64,000 nucleotides of DNA, from positions 1 through 64,000 of the forward strand of contig CALXWZ010000008.1 of assembly GCA_944392555.1 (NCBI GenBank). The letters are read 5' to 3'. The first letter of the stretch is position 1. Every line of letters starts with the position of its first letter. Shown here one piece after another: positions 56,336 through 64,000 of this stretch. The notes under the pieces are model-generated. The model made no database searches and was not told the origin of the DNA. It saw nothing but the letters and a program-made list of their open reading frames with translations. The stretch comes from an uncultured Alphaproteobacteria bacterium. Lineage in GTDB: Bacteria > Pseudomonadota > Alphaproteobacteria > CAAHEQ01 > UBA3637. Made by a program: the position numbers and the translations under genes.

Positions 56336-56514
56336 GATAAATCTTGTTTTTATCTAAAAGCCAAAGTCATTATTATACCGTATGTTCACCATGCAACCGA
56401 TTTACCGATAAGTCGGTATTTTTTGCAAATAACGGTATCACACCGTATGTGATTCTTGTTCACATCTACAGACTTTTATAAAAAAGAACGGCGCATACAA
56501 ATAACATCTATCAT

Positions 56515-56706
56515 AAACTAAAAGAAACGACAACAAATATCCACAGATAAATGAAAGAGAGATAAAGATAAAGATAAAGATAAAGTTAAAGTTGAAAATG
56601 AAGAAAGAAAGAAAAAAGAATAAAAAACAAGAATGAAGAACCAAAACAAAGAGCAAGAACAAAGAACAAGAATAAAGGGTAAAAATAAAAAACAAAGAAA
56701 AAGAAA
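56515..56706 (+). repeat. Polypurine low-complexity tract with GATAAA repeats
   Basis: A stretch of about 190 bases on the plus strand is almost only A and G with scattered C and T. It contains four perfect GATAAA units at 56561-56584, a degenerate fifth (GTTAAA), and AAGAA/AAGAAC-type repeats further on. Open frames through it on both strands are artefacts of the repeat. It lies between the two convergent terminators, so it is probably not transcribed at high level. Confidence 0.8.
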
Positions 56707-56736
56707 CAAGCCACACTCTTTTTGAGCGGGCTTGTT
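56706..56736 (-). terminator. Intrinsic terminator of the pilus operon
   Basis: On the minus strand AACAAGCC and GGCTTGTT pair, with an inner CTC/GAG, around a short A-rich loop, followed by a T-rich tail (TTTCTTTTTCTTTG). It lies about 28 bases after the pilR stop, so it ends the pilN-R transcript and implies that no pilin gene follows. Confidence 0.82.
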
Positions 56737-56764
56737 TTCAAACAGCGTTTGTGAAGCTGACGAA

Positions 56765-57901
56765 TTAGTGTCCGCCACCCAAACCCATACCATTAACCAT
56801 TTGCTCTTGCATGTCAAATGTGCCCATCACAACCCAAGCAACAATAGCAGCAATCGTTAAAATAGCAAAACCGTTTAAAATTCCGGCTTTCTTTTCCACG
56901 TCTTTAATGGAACTTTCCAACCAATCGTTAGATAACCGCGACAAAGCGTCCGGAAAGTTATCCAATTCGGCATAAATCCGTAAATCACCCACAACTTCTT
57001 CATCCGGAAATCCCAACTTTGTTTTATAAAGCGCATCACCGATATTATCACCGTTATTAATATAACTCAAAGCCTTATCAATCCGGAAAAGCAAATAAGG
57101 CGATGCATCACTGCGCAACGAACGAAGCGCTTTTGAAATCGGCGTTCCGGCTTGAACCAATGCCGAAAGAGAAAGCAACCAACCTACCCCGATAAAAATC
57201 CGATAAATCGACCATGGCGGAAATTTATCCGCAACGGAGCGAGACTCTGTTTTCCACCTGGGGAATGTTAACACAACTAAAAAGACAATAATCGGCAACG
57301 TTAAAAACAGTGGCACCGGGTTATCCCGCACAAAATAAGATAAGTCCACCAATGTTTTTGCCGTTCCTGTCCATACCAAATTCGGCACGGCATCTACCAT
57401 CGGCGGCACCATGTATGCACCCACACCGTAAATCAACAAAATCACCATAAACATCAAAAATAACGGATACGATACGGCGCTAAATACCGGCTCTTTCATC
57501 CGATTAACACCTTCCACAACCTTGATCGTATTCGCCAAAGCATCTTCCAAATTGGAAACATCACCAACAGATAACATCAAAATTTCAGTTGACGGAGCCC
57601 AACCGCGCAAAGCAACGGAAAACGTATCACCGTTACGAATTTGGCTCATCCAAACCGTGCAGGCAACCGCCATCGATTCCGTCGGCTTCTTTCCGTCTTT
57701 TGAATAAATTTGATACATCCGTTCCAAAGCGTCCATCAAAGAGAATCTGTTCTTCAACAACGCACGCAATTTATAATAAAACGCCAATCGGTCTGATGTA
57801 TATAACCGCACCATTAATTTTGCATACACCATATCGGCAGGGCTGACAGGTCCACTCGACTGGGCCGCTTTTTTCTTATTTTTAAATTTCAATTCAGCCA
57901 T
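56765..57901 (-). CDS. pilR: Type IVb pilus inner-membrane platform protein PilR
   Basis: This 378-residue T2SS-F/GspF-type platform protein anchors the pilus machine in the inner membrane. Two GspF-like segments are seen (about 30-190 and 220-378), with three strong membrane helices near 150-172, 195-213 and 345-365. RIFIGVGWLLSLSALVQAGTPISKAL is the conserved T2SSF motif of the second half. It ends NGMGLGGGH. The gene follows the ATPase gene by 17 bases and is the last in the operon before the terminator. Naming follows the R64 thin-pilus order PilN-O-P-Q-R. Confidence 0.88.
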   Translation of the reverse strand: MAELKFKNKKKAAQSSGPVSPADMVYAKLMVRLYTSDRLAFYYKLRALLKNRFSLMDALERMYQIYSKDGKKPTESMAVACTVWMSQIRNGDTFSVALRGWAPSTEILMLSVGDVSNLEDALANTIKVVEGVNRMKEPVFSAVSYPLFLMFMVILLIYGVGAYMVPPMVDAVPNLVWTGTAKTLVDLSYFVRDNPVPLFLTLPIIVFLVVLTFPRWKTESRSVADKFPPWSIYRIFIGVGWLLSLSALVQAGTPISKALRSLRSDASPYLLFRIDKALSYINNGDNIGDALYKTKLGFPDEEVVGDLRIYAELDNFPDALSRLSNDWLESSIKDVEKKAGILNGFAILTIAAIVAWVVMGTFDMQEQMVNGMGLGGGH

Positions 57902-57918
57902 TTATTTCTCCTTTATTT

Positions 57919-60039
57919 CTAACCGACAATTACTTGATTTAAGAAACCGGTCCACCGTTCTACCTCGTCGACATCAATAATCCCTCGGAACATGTGCGAT
58001 AACGCCACTTCCCGCAATGTCATACCATTCAAATCGTTAATCCAATAGTTAATGGCTTTTTTCGTTTCGCCTTTCATCAACAAGTCCAAAAAAGTTGCAT
58101 CAGGCAAAATAATTTCGGCAACGGCAATACGCCCCTTTACCCCTCTGTAATCGCAATGTTTACAGCCCTTACCGCGCAAAAACGAACTTTCTACACCAAT
58201 ATCCCCAAATGCTTCCCGAAGACGCATTACCGATGGCGTGTTAATCCGCTGTGAAGCCGGCACACGGCAATAAGGGCATAACTTACGGAACAACCGTTGT
58301 GCCAACAACCCTTTAATAATTTCAGGGTCACGCAACTTAAAATCTTCCACGCCCAAGTCTTTCAAACGCATTAAAATGGCAGGCGCGCTGTTGGCGTGCA
58401 ACGTTGTCCACACATTATGACCGGATAAAGCACCTCTGAAAGCCAAATCGGCAGCCGACAACGTCCGCACCTCCCCGATCATTAAACTATCAGGGTCGGA
58501 ACGTAATGCAGCGGATAACGCTTTTGTAAACTCTCTCTCTTTTGCCTCTTCTATGGATGCATTTGTCACCGGCATCTGTCTGGCACCCGGAATCGGATAT
58601 TCCGGCGGATCTTCCACGGTAATTAAGTTCGTTTCATAATTCCGCTCTTTCAACATTTGAATCATATTGCGTTGCAATGTTGTTGATTTACCGGAACCCG
58701 TCGGGCCCGAAATAATGGTAATTCCCGTCGGAGCGCCCCGCAACTGATAAAAGAAATCCATTTCCCGTTCCGTAAAGCCCAAAGCTTCAAGACCCGTTGA
58801 TGTGCTGGATGAATCTTCTGCGTATAATAAACGCATAATCACATATCGTGTTCCGAAGGCAATCGGATTGAATTGTAAACGAATACCTAAAAGATTACGT
58901 GGCAACACTAATTTTCCGTGCGAACCGCGCAATGGTGTCCGCCCTAACTTCTGCGCCGCTTGGTATTCATTTTGCGCATAGTTAGAATCGGAAATATCGG
59001 CTGATGCAAAGGCCGCACGCACAAAACTTTCGCCCCAATCTTTATTATATTCCATCTCTGTTTGCATCAAACCGTTCACGCGAAACATAACCGTTGTATG
59101 CTCTGCCACAACAATATGAATATCAGAAACGTGCATTGCCGCTGCCCGTGCCACAATCGTAATAAAGTCGCGTTGCATACGAGCTTGTTCTTGCTCTTGC
59201 TCCTCGTTTTTATCCACCTCAACGGTATATCCGTTTTGAGCAGCATATTCATAAAGTGCTCGCAGGGTTTGCATCGGCACGTATTCGGGCTTACCGATTT
59301 GCAAACGCCGTTTTTTGGCTAAATACTCAAATCCTAAAACTTTACCGTCAAATTTGTATGTTTCGCAAACAAAAAAGCGTCCGTTTGAAAAAAGAGCCAA
59401 TAATTGCCGTGTATCTTCTTTAATCGGCAATGAACCACCGGGCGCCGTAATACATACATTGCCGTTATCAAACAATTCTTTAAAAAAGGTTGGCGATGTG
59501 TAATCCGTGTTATATGCTAACTTCGGTTTTACGGGTTTACCGTTTTTTAGAAGAGCCTCTTGAACAACCGTTTGCAGTTCTTGTCTTTTTTGCAACTCTT
59601 TATCTGTTTCAGAAGGCAATGCCGAAGCCTTTGGTTGATTTTTATTCACAAAATTCAACGCACGTGGCGGACTAACGGCATCCGATAAATGTGGCTGACG
59701 ATTTTCCGTCTCCTCCGAACCCACACGATCATTTGCCTCATTCGGCTCATTCACGCTTGTATCATTTTTTTTGGAATCAGCGCTATTTGACTCACCCTGA
59801 GATACAGAAGCATCACTGATGAATGACGGAAAAGGCGGTAATTTCGGAATGGGCGGTAATTCCTCTTCCTTAAAACCACCCGTTTCCGGAACATTTACTT
59901 TTGTCACATCCAATAAAGCGGAGGTTGCCTCCCCTGCCTGCCCTTCATCGTTCTGAGGCATGCGTTGCTCACTGCCGTTTCCGCCCTTTTTATCGGATAC
60001 GCGTGCCGAACCTCCCTTATTGAATATCTGAAACGCCAT
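57919..60039 (-). CDS. pilQ: Type IVb pilus assembly ATPase PilQ
   Basis: This hexameric ATPase powers pilus extension from the cytoplasm. In the 706 residues the Walker A motif ISGPTGSGKSTTLQRNM lies near 440-456, the Asp box and Walker B in SDPDSLMIGEVRTLSAADL near 511-530, the His box TTLHANS, and a tetracysteine zinc site (CPYC near 587-590 and CKHC near 626-629). Residues 1-190 form a Pro/Ser/Asp-rich low-complexity head not usual in GspE/PilB proteins; it may bind partners. A GAGGGG site precedes the start. It is 37 bases downstream of pilP. Confidence 0.92.
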   Translation of the reverse strand: MAFQIFNKGGSARVSDKKGGNGSEQRMPQNDEGQAGEATSALLDVTKVNVPETGGFKEEELPPIPKLPPFPSFISDASVSQGESNSADSKKNDTSVNEPNEANDRVGSEETENRQPHLSDAVSPPRALNFVNKNQPKASALPSETDKELQKRQELQTVVQEALLKNGKPVKPKLAYNTDYTSPTFFKELFDNGNVCITAPGGSLPIKEDTRQLLALFSNGRFFVCETYKFDGKVLGFEYLAKKRRLQIGKPEYVPMQTLRALYEYAAQNGYTVEVDKNEEQEQEQARMQRDFITIVARAAAMHVSDIHIVVAEHTTVMFRVNGLMQTEMEYNKDWGESFVRAAFASADISDSNYAQNEYQAAQKLGRTPLRGSHGKLVLPRNLLGIRLQFNPIAFGTRYVIMRLLYAEDSSSTSTGLEALGFTEREMDFFYQLRGAPTGITIISGPTGSGKSTTLQRNMIQMLKERNYETNLITVEDPPEYPIPGARQMPVTNASIEEAKEREFTKALSAALRSDPDSLMIGEVRTLSAADLAFRGALSGHNVWTTLHANSAPAILMRLKDLGVEDFKLRDPEIIKGLLAQRLFRKLCPYCRVPASQRINTPSVMRLREAFGDIGVESSFLRGKGCKHCDYRGVKGRIAVAEIILPDATFLDLLMKGETKKAINYWINDLNGMTLREVALSHMFRGIIDVDEVERWTGFLNQVIVG

Positions 60040-60075
60040 ACATCCCCTCTGTCAGCCGTTTTGTGTTATCATCCC

Positions 60076-61158
60076 CTAGTTTTCAGCGGAATTTTCATCC
60101 GTCGAAGATGCAACAACATTAAACATCAATACCTCTTTACGATCGCCCGATTTCATTGTAATCGTATCTTTCGTAATTTCTTCCACCAAAAAGCCCTCCG
60201 GCAGATTTTCGTTAACTTTAACGGAAATCATTTGCCCGTCACTTAATTTTTTAAGCCGTGCCGTTAAGTTCCCTTTAATACCTCTGACAGCAATCAAAGA
60301 ATACGTATCAATAGCGCGTGGCAGTTTTTTGGTAACCACTTCTTCCTCTGGCTTCTGTTCAGCGTTATCGGCAACATCAGATGAAGCAACCTCCGCTTTG
60401 GCATTTTCTTTTTCTGCCAACGCTTCAGCGCGCAATTTGTTACGCAATTCCTCTGCTTCTGCAATCTGCTGTTCTACAGCTTCCGTCTCGGCTTTTTTCT
60501 TTTCCATTTCCAAACGCACGTTTTCTTGCTCTTGCCACCAGTTAATCCGAGCCCGAACCACATCTTCACGTTTAGCAATTTCTTCCAAACGCGTTTGGCG
60601 ATAAGTTGCCTTTAACTTTTCCAAATCGTTTTTCAGTTGCTCTTTTTGCATTTGTAATTTCAAGAATACGTTTCCACGCTCCAAGTCGGCCATTTCTTGA
60701 AAAACTTCCGATGTAATTCTTCCGAGCAATTGTTCGCTCGGTAAATCCTTTGTGGAAACGGAAGGAGCCATCGGCGCCGGTCCGGTAATCAATGATTCAT
60801 CAATGCCGGGCAATGTAGCCATTTCCAACTCGCCTAATGATGTTCGTGCAGGGAAATCCAAAACTTCTTCCGAATCAATATTTGTATTGCTCAATTCGGT
60901 TTCCAAAGCTTTTTTCTTTGCTTCTTTTTGCGCATTGGCCGGCTGTGCCTGTGCACCACTCGCACCAGCATTTGACTTTGCATTGTTCACAACATCGGTT
61001 TTGCCTTGAACAGCACCATCCGAAGGGAGTGTAGCCACTTGTAGCGACGCCGCCGCAGAGGCATCAAGAGGCGGTAATTCCTGTGCAGAAACAGTCACCG
61101 TCAAAAAAGCGGTTGATAAAGATAAAGCGGCAATAAAAGATAATGAGTTATTTTGCAT
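60076..61158 (-). CDS. pilP: Type IVb pilus periplasmic protein PilP-like
   Basis: The 360-residue exported protein has a signal peptide (about 1-24, ending TVSA). A Pro/Ala/Asn-rich linker and a long coiled coil (about 140-245; KLQMQKEQLKNDLEKLKATY, ENVRLEMEKKKAETEAVEQQ) are followed by a C-terminal beta domain (about 270-350) with DTYSLIAVRGIKGNLTARLK, resembling PilP and GspC-type domains that contact the secretin. Start 61158 has GAGGGGAG upstream and overlaps the pilO stop. Assignment rests on order plus topology. Confidence 0.8.
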   Translation of the reverse strand: MQNNSLSFIAALSLSTAFLTVTVSAQELPPLDASAAASLQVATLPSDGAVQGKTDVVNNAKSNAGASGAQAQPANAQKEAKKKALETELSNTNIDSEEVLDFPARTSLGELEMATLPGIDESLITGPAPMAPSVSTKDLPSEQLLGRITSEVFQEMADLERGNVFLKLQMQKEQLKNDLEKLKATYRQTRLEEIAKREDVVRARINWWQEQENVRLEMEKKKAETEAVEQQIAEAEELRNKLRAEALAEKENAKAEVASSDVADNAEQKPEEEVVTKKLPRAIDTYSLIAVRGIKGNLTARLKKLSDGQMISVKVNENLPEGFLVEEITKDTITMKSGDRKEVLMFNVVASSTDENSAEN

Positions 61159-62482
61159 AGATTCTCCCCTCATATTTCCATTTGTCCTGAGCATCCAATC
61201 CCGGATTAAAGTTAATAGTCGTTAATTGAAATCCCGGAAACTTTTCAAAAAACGTTTGCCATTCAAACGGCGTATACGGCGACGATACGGATATTTGATA
61301 ATATACGTATTCTTGTTGATTGACAGGTTTTGTTCCGTCCGGATTTGTCGGCGGATCAAGAACTGTCTGTCGCGAAAATGATAAATTTAAATTCGCTGCC
61401 TGATTAATATCCGTTAATTCTTCCCATAATTGACGTTCCGTTAAAGTCGGCACGGAAGCAACCATCGGAATTCCCGTAAACATCAGCTGACCGCTTGCGG
61501 AAGCTCCGTCTTGATTTAATTGCACGTTCACACGCGACATTTTATACTCATTTAATGCCGCTTTCAACCATGCAATACGACCGCCCGGTTGCCACGACTT
61601 CGTCCAACTCGTCGTCAACCCCTCAGGCGTGCAAGTAATACCACCCATCTGCCATCCGGGAATCGTTAAAGCATTTAACTGATAAGCATTGTTCCAGCAT
61701 TTATGCATAAAAATACGTGTATCGGGCACTTTTTCCCATGGTTTTGGTTTTTCGGGAACCGGTTCTACCGGCCGAATCACTTCAGGTATCGGCATCACTT
61801 CGATTTTTTCTTCTTGCATCACATTTTGCCACAAAGAAACGGCCATCCAAATAACAACGATAACCAATACAATGAAAAACAACGCAATCAACGATAAAAT
61901 CTGTGTTTTTCGTGCGGCGCCCAATTCTTGCAAGCGAACCCGTGCCCCTGACTTCTTGATGATATCTTCAAGCGACATTTGTTTCGCTTTATCAATCATC
62001 CACTCTTCGGGAGCAATTTTTAAATCCCAATCAGGCAAAGCCATTAAAGAATAAAAAGCATCTTGGGCTTCTTGTTCGGATAAAAACAAAATATCATCTT
62101 CCGATAAAATCAAGTCATTCCGAATGGCAATAAGCCACCACCCCTCTTTTACGGGAAAAACAGCCGCAACCGACGTGTATTCACTTAATGCCGAGGCAAC
62201 GGCTGCTGCCGCAGAAGGCTCACCCGCCTTATGACCCATGGCTTTTTTACCGATACCATATTGAGGCGTTGATGTAGAACGCAAACAATATAAATCGGCA
62301 TCAGGATCACTTTCTATCGCTTCTTTAATTTCAGGCGTTGGGTCTTCCGGATTTTGCAACGGTTGCCAAAGCAATCCGACTGCGTATCCGATACGCCCGA
62401 TTGTTATCGTCCCGTAGGCTGTGGCGGGGGTTCCTCCCGCCTCGCCTCCCGGCACTTGATTATCTTGCGTTTCATTGGCCAT
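61148..62482 (-). CDS. pilO: Type IVb pilus accessory protein PilO-like
   Basis: This 444-residue membrane protein has a cytoplasmic N-terminal part (about 1-195, including YGTITIGRIGYAVGLLWQPLQ), one transmembrane helix (about 205-228, ILSLIALFFIVLVIVVIWMA) and a periplasmic C-terminal domain of about 200 residues. It has the layout of the PilO pilin-accessory protein of R64-type thin pili and is unrelated to the short PilO of type IVa systems. A Pro-rich hinge (PEVIRPVEPVPEKPKPWEK) follows the helix. AAGGAGCG precedes the start; pilN ends 12 bases before it. Confidence 0.82.
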   Translation of the reverse strand: MANETQDNQVPGGEAGGTPATAYGTITIGRIGYAVGLLWQPLQNPEDPTPEIKEAIESDPDADLYCLRSTSTPQYGIGKKAMGHKAGEPSAAAAVASALSEYTSVAAVFPVKEGWWLIAIRNDLILSEDDILFLSEQEAQDAFYSLMALPDWDLKIAPEEWMIDKAKQMSLEDIIKKSGARVRLQELGAARKTQILSLIALFFIVLVIVVIWMAVSLWQNVMQEEKIEVMPIPEVIRPVEPVPEKPKPWEKVPDTRIFMHKCWNNAYQLNALTIPGWQMGGITCTPEGLTTSWTKSWQPGGRIAWLKAALNEYKMSRVNVQLNQDGASASGQLMFTGIPMVASVPTLTERQLWEELTDINQAANLNLSFSRQTVLDPPTNPDGTKPVNQQEYVYYQISVSSPYTPFEWQTFFEKFPGFQLTTINFNPGLDAQDKWKYEGRIYAK

Positions 62483-62494
62483 ATTCTACGCTCC

Positions 62495-64000
62495 TTAAAA
62501 ATCTCTCATGCGTGATTCGGGCGCCAACGGCGATTCAAGCACTTCCGGTGTTAATAAAATAACCATAACATCGCGCGTATTTTCGCTATATGCCTGACCA
62601 CCCAACAACCCGACTTTGGCTTTACCGATACCGCCTGTTGTTGTTGTATCTTTAACTTGTTCAAATCCTGTTAAGACCAACGTTGAACCTGACCGCATTG
62701 CAATTTCTTGGATAAATCCGCGCGTTTGCATTTTCGGCAATTGCACCACTGTTACATCCTTATCGCCTGAATCAGATTCCTCATCTTCACTATCCGATTC
62801 TTCCTCGGTCGTCGTGCCGTCAGATTGTTGACCATCCGATGAGAATGTTTCAAGCGAAATTAAGTCGGTCAAGTTCATTGAGAACATAACGATTAAGCGA
62901 CCATGATCTAAAATCCGTGGCAAAATTTCAAGCATAAAACCGTAGTTCAATGTATCCGTTTGCATATCAACATCAACACTTCTGTCCGAGCCCGTACCCG
63001 ATGTTGATACATTTGATTCACTTACATAGTTTTGTTGCGTTGTAATTTGAACGGGCGCAACCTTGTTATTCAAAGTTGTCACACTTGCCGATGTAACCAA
63101 AGAGGTCTTTCCTTGCGATGAAAACGCTTGAATAACAGCTTTTGAATCTTTCCATTTTGAGCTTGGGCGAAGCAATGTCATTGAAAGCATACCCGCAGAA
63201 GCAGCTCCCGTTGTTGATCCTGCACCGATTGTAAACGGACTGGTGTATTCTCCCAAAATGTTGTTGCTTTGGAAAACACCCGTTAAATCCAACCCGTAAT
63301 TATCACTGTTTGAAATGGATACAAGCAATACTTTAACGGAAATCGCCACTTGACGCGATAATTTAGCATTAAATTTGTTAATCCAATCCGATGCCTCACG
63401 AATAATGAACGGACTTCCCGTTACCGTTACCGTTCCGGCAACACGGCTGAACGACAATTGAGCATTTTCACCGACCACTTGTTGTAAGCCTTGCTCAATA
63501 TTATCCCATAATGCGAGGTTTGCGGTTGACGATAACGAAGAAGATGAACTTCCACCGCCATCACCCATTGTTGCACCCGATAACGAGTTTGAAATAGATG
63601 TCTCCGTCGGCAAAGCGTAAATGTTAAACACGCGCGTTTCTTTCGTATAGAATGTTATAATTCCCGATTTATAACGCCACCACACACTGTATCTGTTTGA
63701 TAAATAGTTCAGCAATCCGCTCAACTTACCCGTATAGTTCACGGGAACGGTTTCCGTCGGAACGGCATCTTCTGCTTTCAAGTTATCCAACCGAACGGTG
63801 ATTCCCGTCATATCCGTTAATTCTTGAGCCAACGTCGGCAGAGTTGCACCTTCGGCAATAGATAATGTAATTGAATCATTTTCCTCAAATTTTGCAGGCA
63901 AAGCATCGCCTTCCGAAATTTTCACACTTTCCGTTCCGAGCCAAATATCATTTTTTGTGCGAACGGTATCAACCGGCTCCGGCAAATCCGGAATTTGCGC
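62495..64000 (-). CDS. pilN: Type IVb pilus secretin PilN, 5' end beyond the window
   Basis: This outer-membrane secretin forms the exit pore. At least 501 residues are in view; the frame stays open to the right edge, so the N-terminus (with the probable lipoprotein signal) is cut off. An N0/STN-like part (ITLSIAEGATLPTLAQELTDM and a PVNYTGKLSGLLNYLSNRYSVWWRYKSG stretch in pieces) is followed by a Ser-rich loop, the N1-like VTGSPFIIREASDWINKFNAK, and the secretin domain with GSTLVLTGFEQ and the closing VMVILLTPEVLES. A Glu/Asp/Ser-rich insertion (TTEEESDSEDEESDSGDKD) sits inside the barrel region. The TTG at 63985 is internal, not a start. Confidence 0.88.
   Translation of the reverse strand, partial: AQIPDLPEPVDTVRTKNDIWLGTESVKISEGDALPAKFEENDSITLSIAEGATLPTLAQELTDMTGITVRLDNLKAEDAVPTETVPVNYTGKLSGLLNYLSNRYSVWWRYKSGIITFYTKETRVFNIYALPTETSISNSLSGATMGDGGGSSSSSLSSTANLALWDNIEQGLQQVVGENAQLSFSRVAGTVTVTGSPFIIREASDWINKFNAKLSRQVAISVKVLLVSISNSDNYGLDLTGVFQSNNILGEYTSPFTIGAGSTTGAASAGMLSMTLLRPSSKWKDSKAVIQAFSSQGKTSLVTSASVTTLNNKVAPVQITTQQNYVSESNVSTSGTGSDRSVDVDMQTDTLNYGFMLEILPRILDHGRLIVMFSMNLTDLISLETFSSDGQQSDGTTTEEESDSEDEESDSGDKDVTVVQLPKMQTRGFIQEIAMRSGSTLVLTGFEQVKDTTTTGGIGKAKVGLLGGQAYSENTRDVMVILLTPEVLESPLAPESRMRDF

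Noticed and set aside
56515..56706. Repeat tract considered as a CRISPR array
   Set aside because: The units are only six bases and are not separated by spacers. I saw no CRISPR array or cas gene anywhere in the window.
56438..56817. Two minus-strand frames rich in Phe, Leu and Ser that look like membrane proteins
   Set aside because: They are translations of the polypurine tract (TTT and CTT codons) and overlap the pilus operon terminator.

Overview
The window is AT-rich chromosomal DNA from a host-associated, genome-reduced alphaproteobacterium. I infer this from several gene orders: rplM-rpsI, mreBCD-mrdA-rodA, rplY-pth-ychF and a dusB-trkA pair. Also consistent are an EnvZ/OmpR pair preceded by an Hpt protein, TrmFO, tRNA genes with encoded CCA ends, and a class A RNase P RNA. 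The overall look fits the uncultured AT-rich gut Alphaproteobacteria often labelled Azospirillum-like or RF32, but I could not run a phylogeny. Housekeeping promoters are close to consensus: rnpB, rplM, tRNA-Ala and tRNA-Thr each have TTGACA, a 17-base spacer and a TATAAA/TATATA box.

Layout. 0-3 kb: tRNA-Pro, an orphan gene, RNase P RNA, and ribosomal proteins L13 and S9. 3-8 kb: one 1653-residue gene that joins an M48-like zinc peptidase motif to a kinase-like C-terminus. 8-12.3 kb: a NapH/YccM-like ferredoxin membrane protein, tRNA-Ala, a prohibitin-like SPFH protein, an XRE regulator, Hsp20 and a periplasmic cyclophilin. 12.4-15.5 kb: a tightly overlapping operon of a split chromate/sulfate-type transporter (two half-size ChrA proteins) with CysD and a short, divergent CysN. 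15.6-18 kb: a glycosyltransferase and a short, divergent MetK with a roughly 195-nt structured leader that may be SAM-responsive. 18-26.4 kb: Hpt-response regulator-histidine kinase operon, RppH, a lipoprotein CtpA protease, a CMP-kinase-like protein, ParE and a small lipoprotein. 26.6-34.2 kb: the cell-shape operon mreB-mreC-mreD-mrdA-rodA followed by a TPR-methyltransferase fusion.

34.5-48.3 kb is the accessory-looking part. It holds tRNA-Thr, a DUF2628-like membrane protein, a three-gene overlapping operon (membrane sulfatase/LTA-synthase-like enzyme, a 67-residue YIDLG protein and a NoeA-like methyltransferase), an EamA transporter and a HAD phosphatase. It also holds a candidate papain-like cysteine peptidase, a CoA-disulfide-reductase/rhodanese fusion, and two tandem paralogous metallopeptidases with YwqK/MORN-like C-terminal repeats. 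48.4-56.3 kb returns to housekeeping: hemerythrin, YchF, Pth, L25, TrkA, DusB, a Sel1-repeat protein and TrmFO. 56.7-64 kb is a type IVb (thin-pilus) assembly operon in the order secretin-PilO-PilP-ATPase-PilR, cut by the right edge of the window and without a visible pilin.

Taken together, the unusual content is four predicted peptidase or kinase proteins of the effector/toxin type: the 1653-residue fusion, the cysteine-peptidase-like protein and the tandem metallopeptidases. They share a genome with a type IVb pilus and a surface-polymer-modification operon. None of the four has a visible signal peptide, so how or whether they leave the cell is unknown. All functional statements rest on motif reading by eye; no database search was possible.
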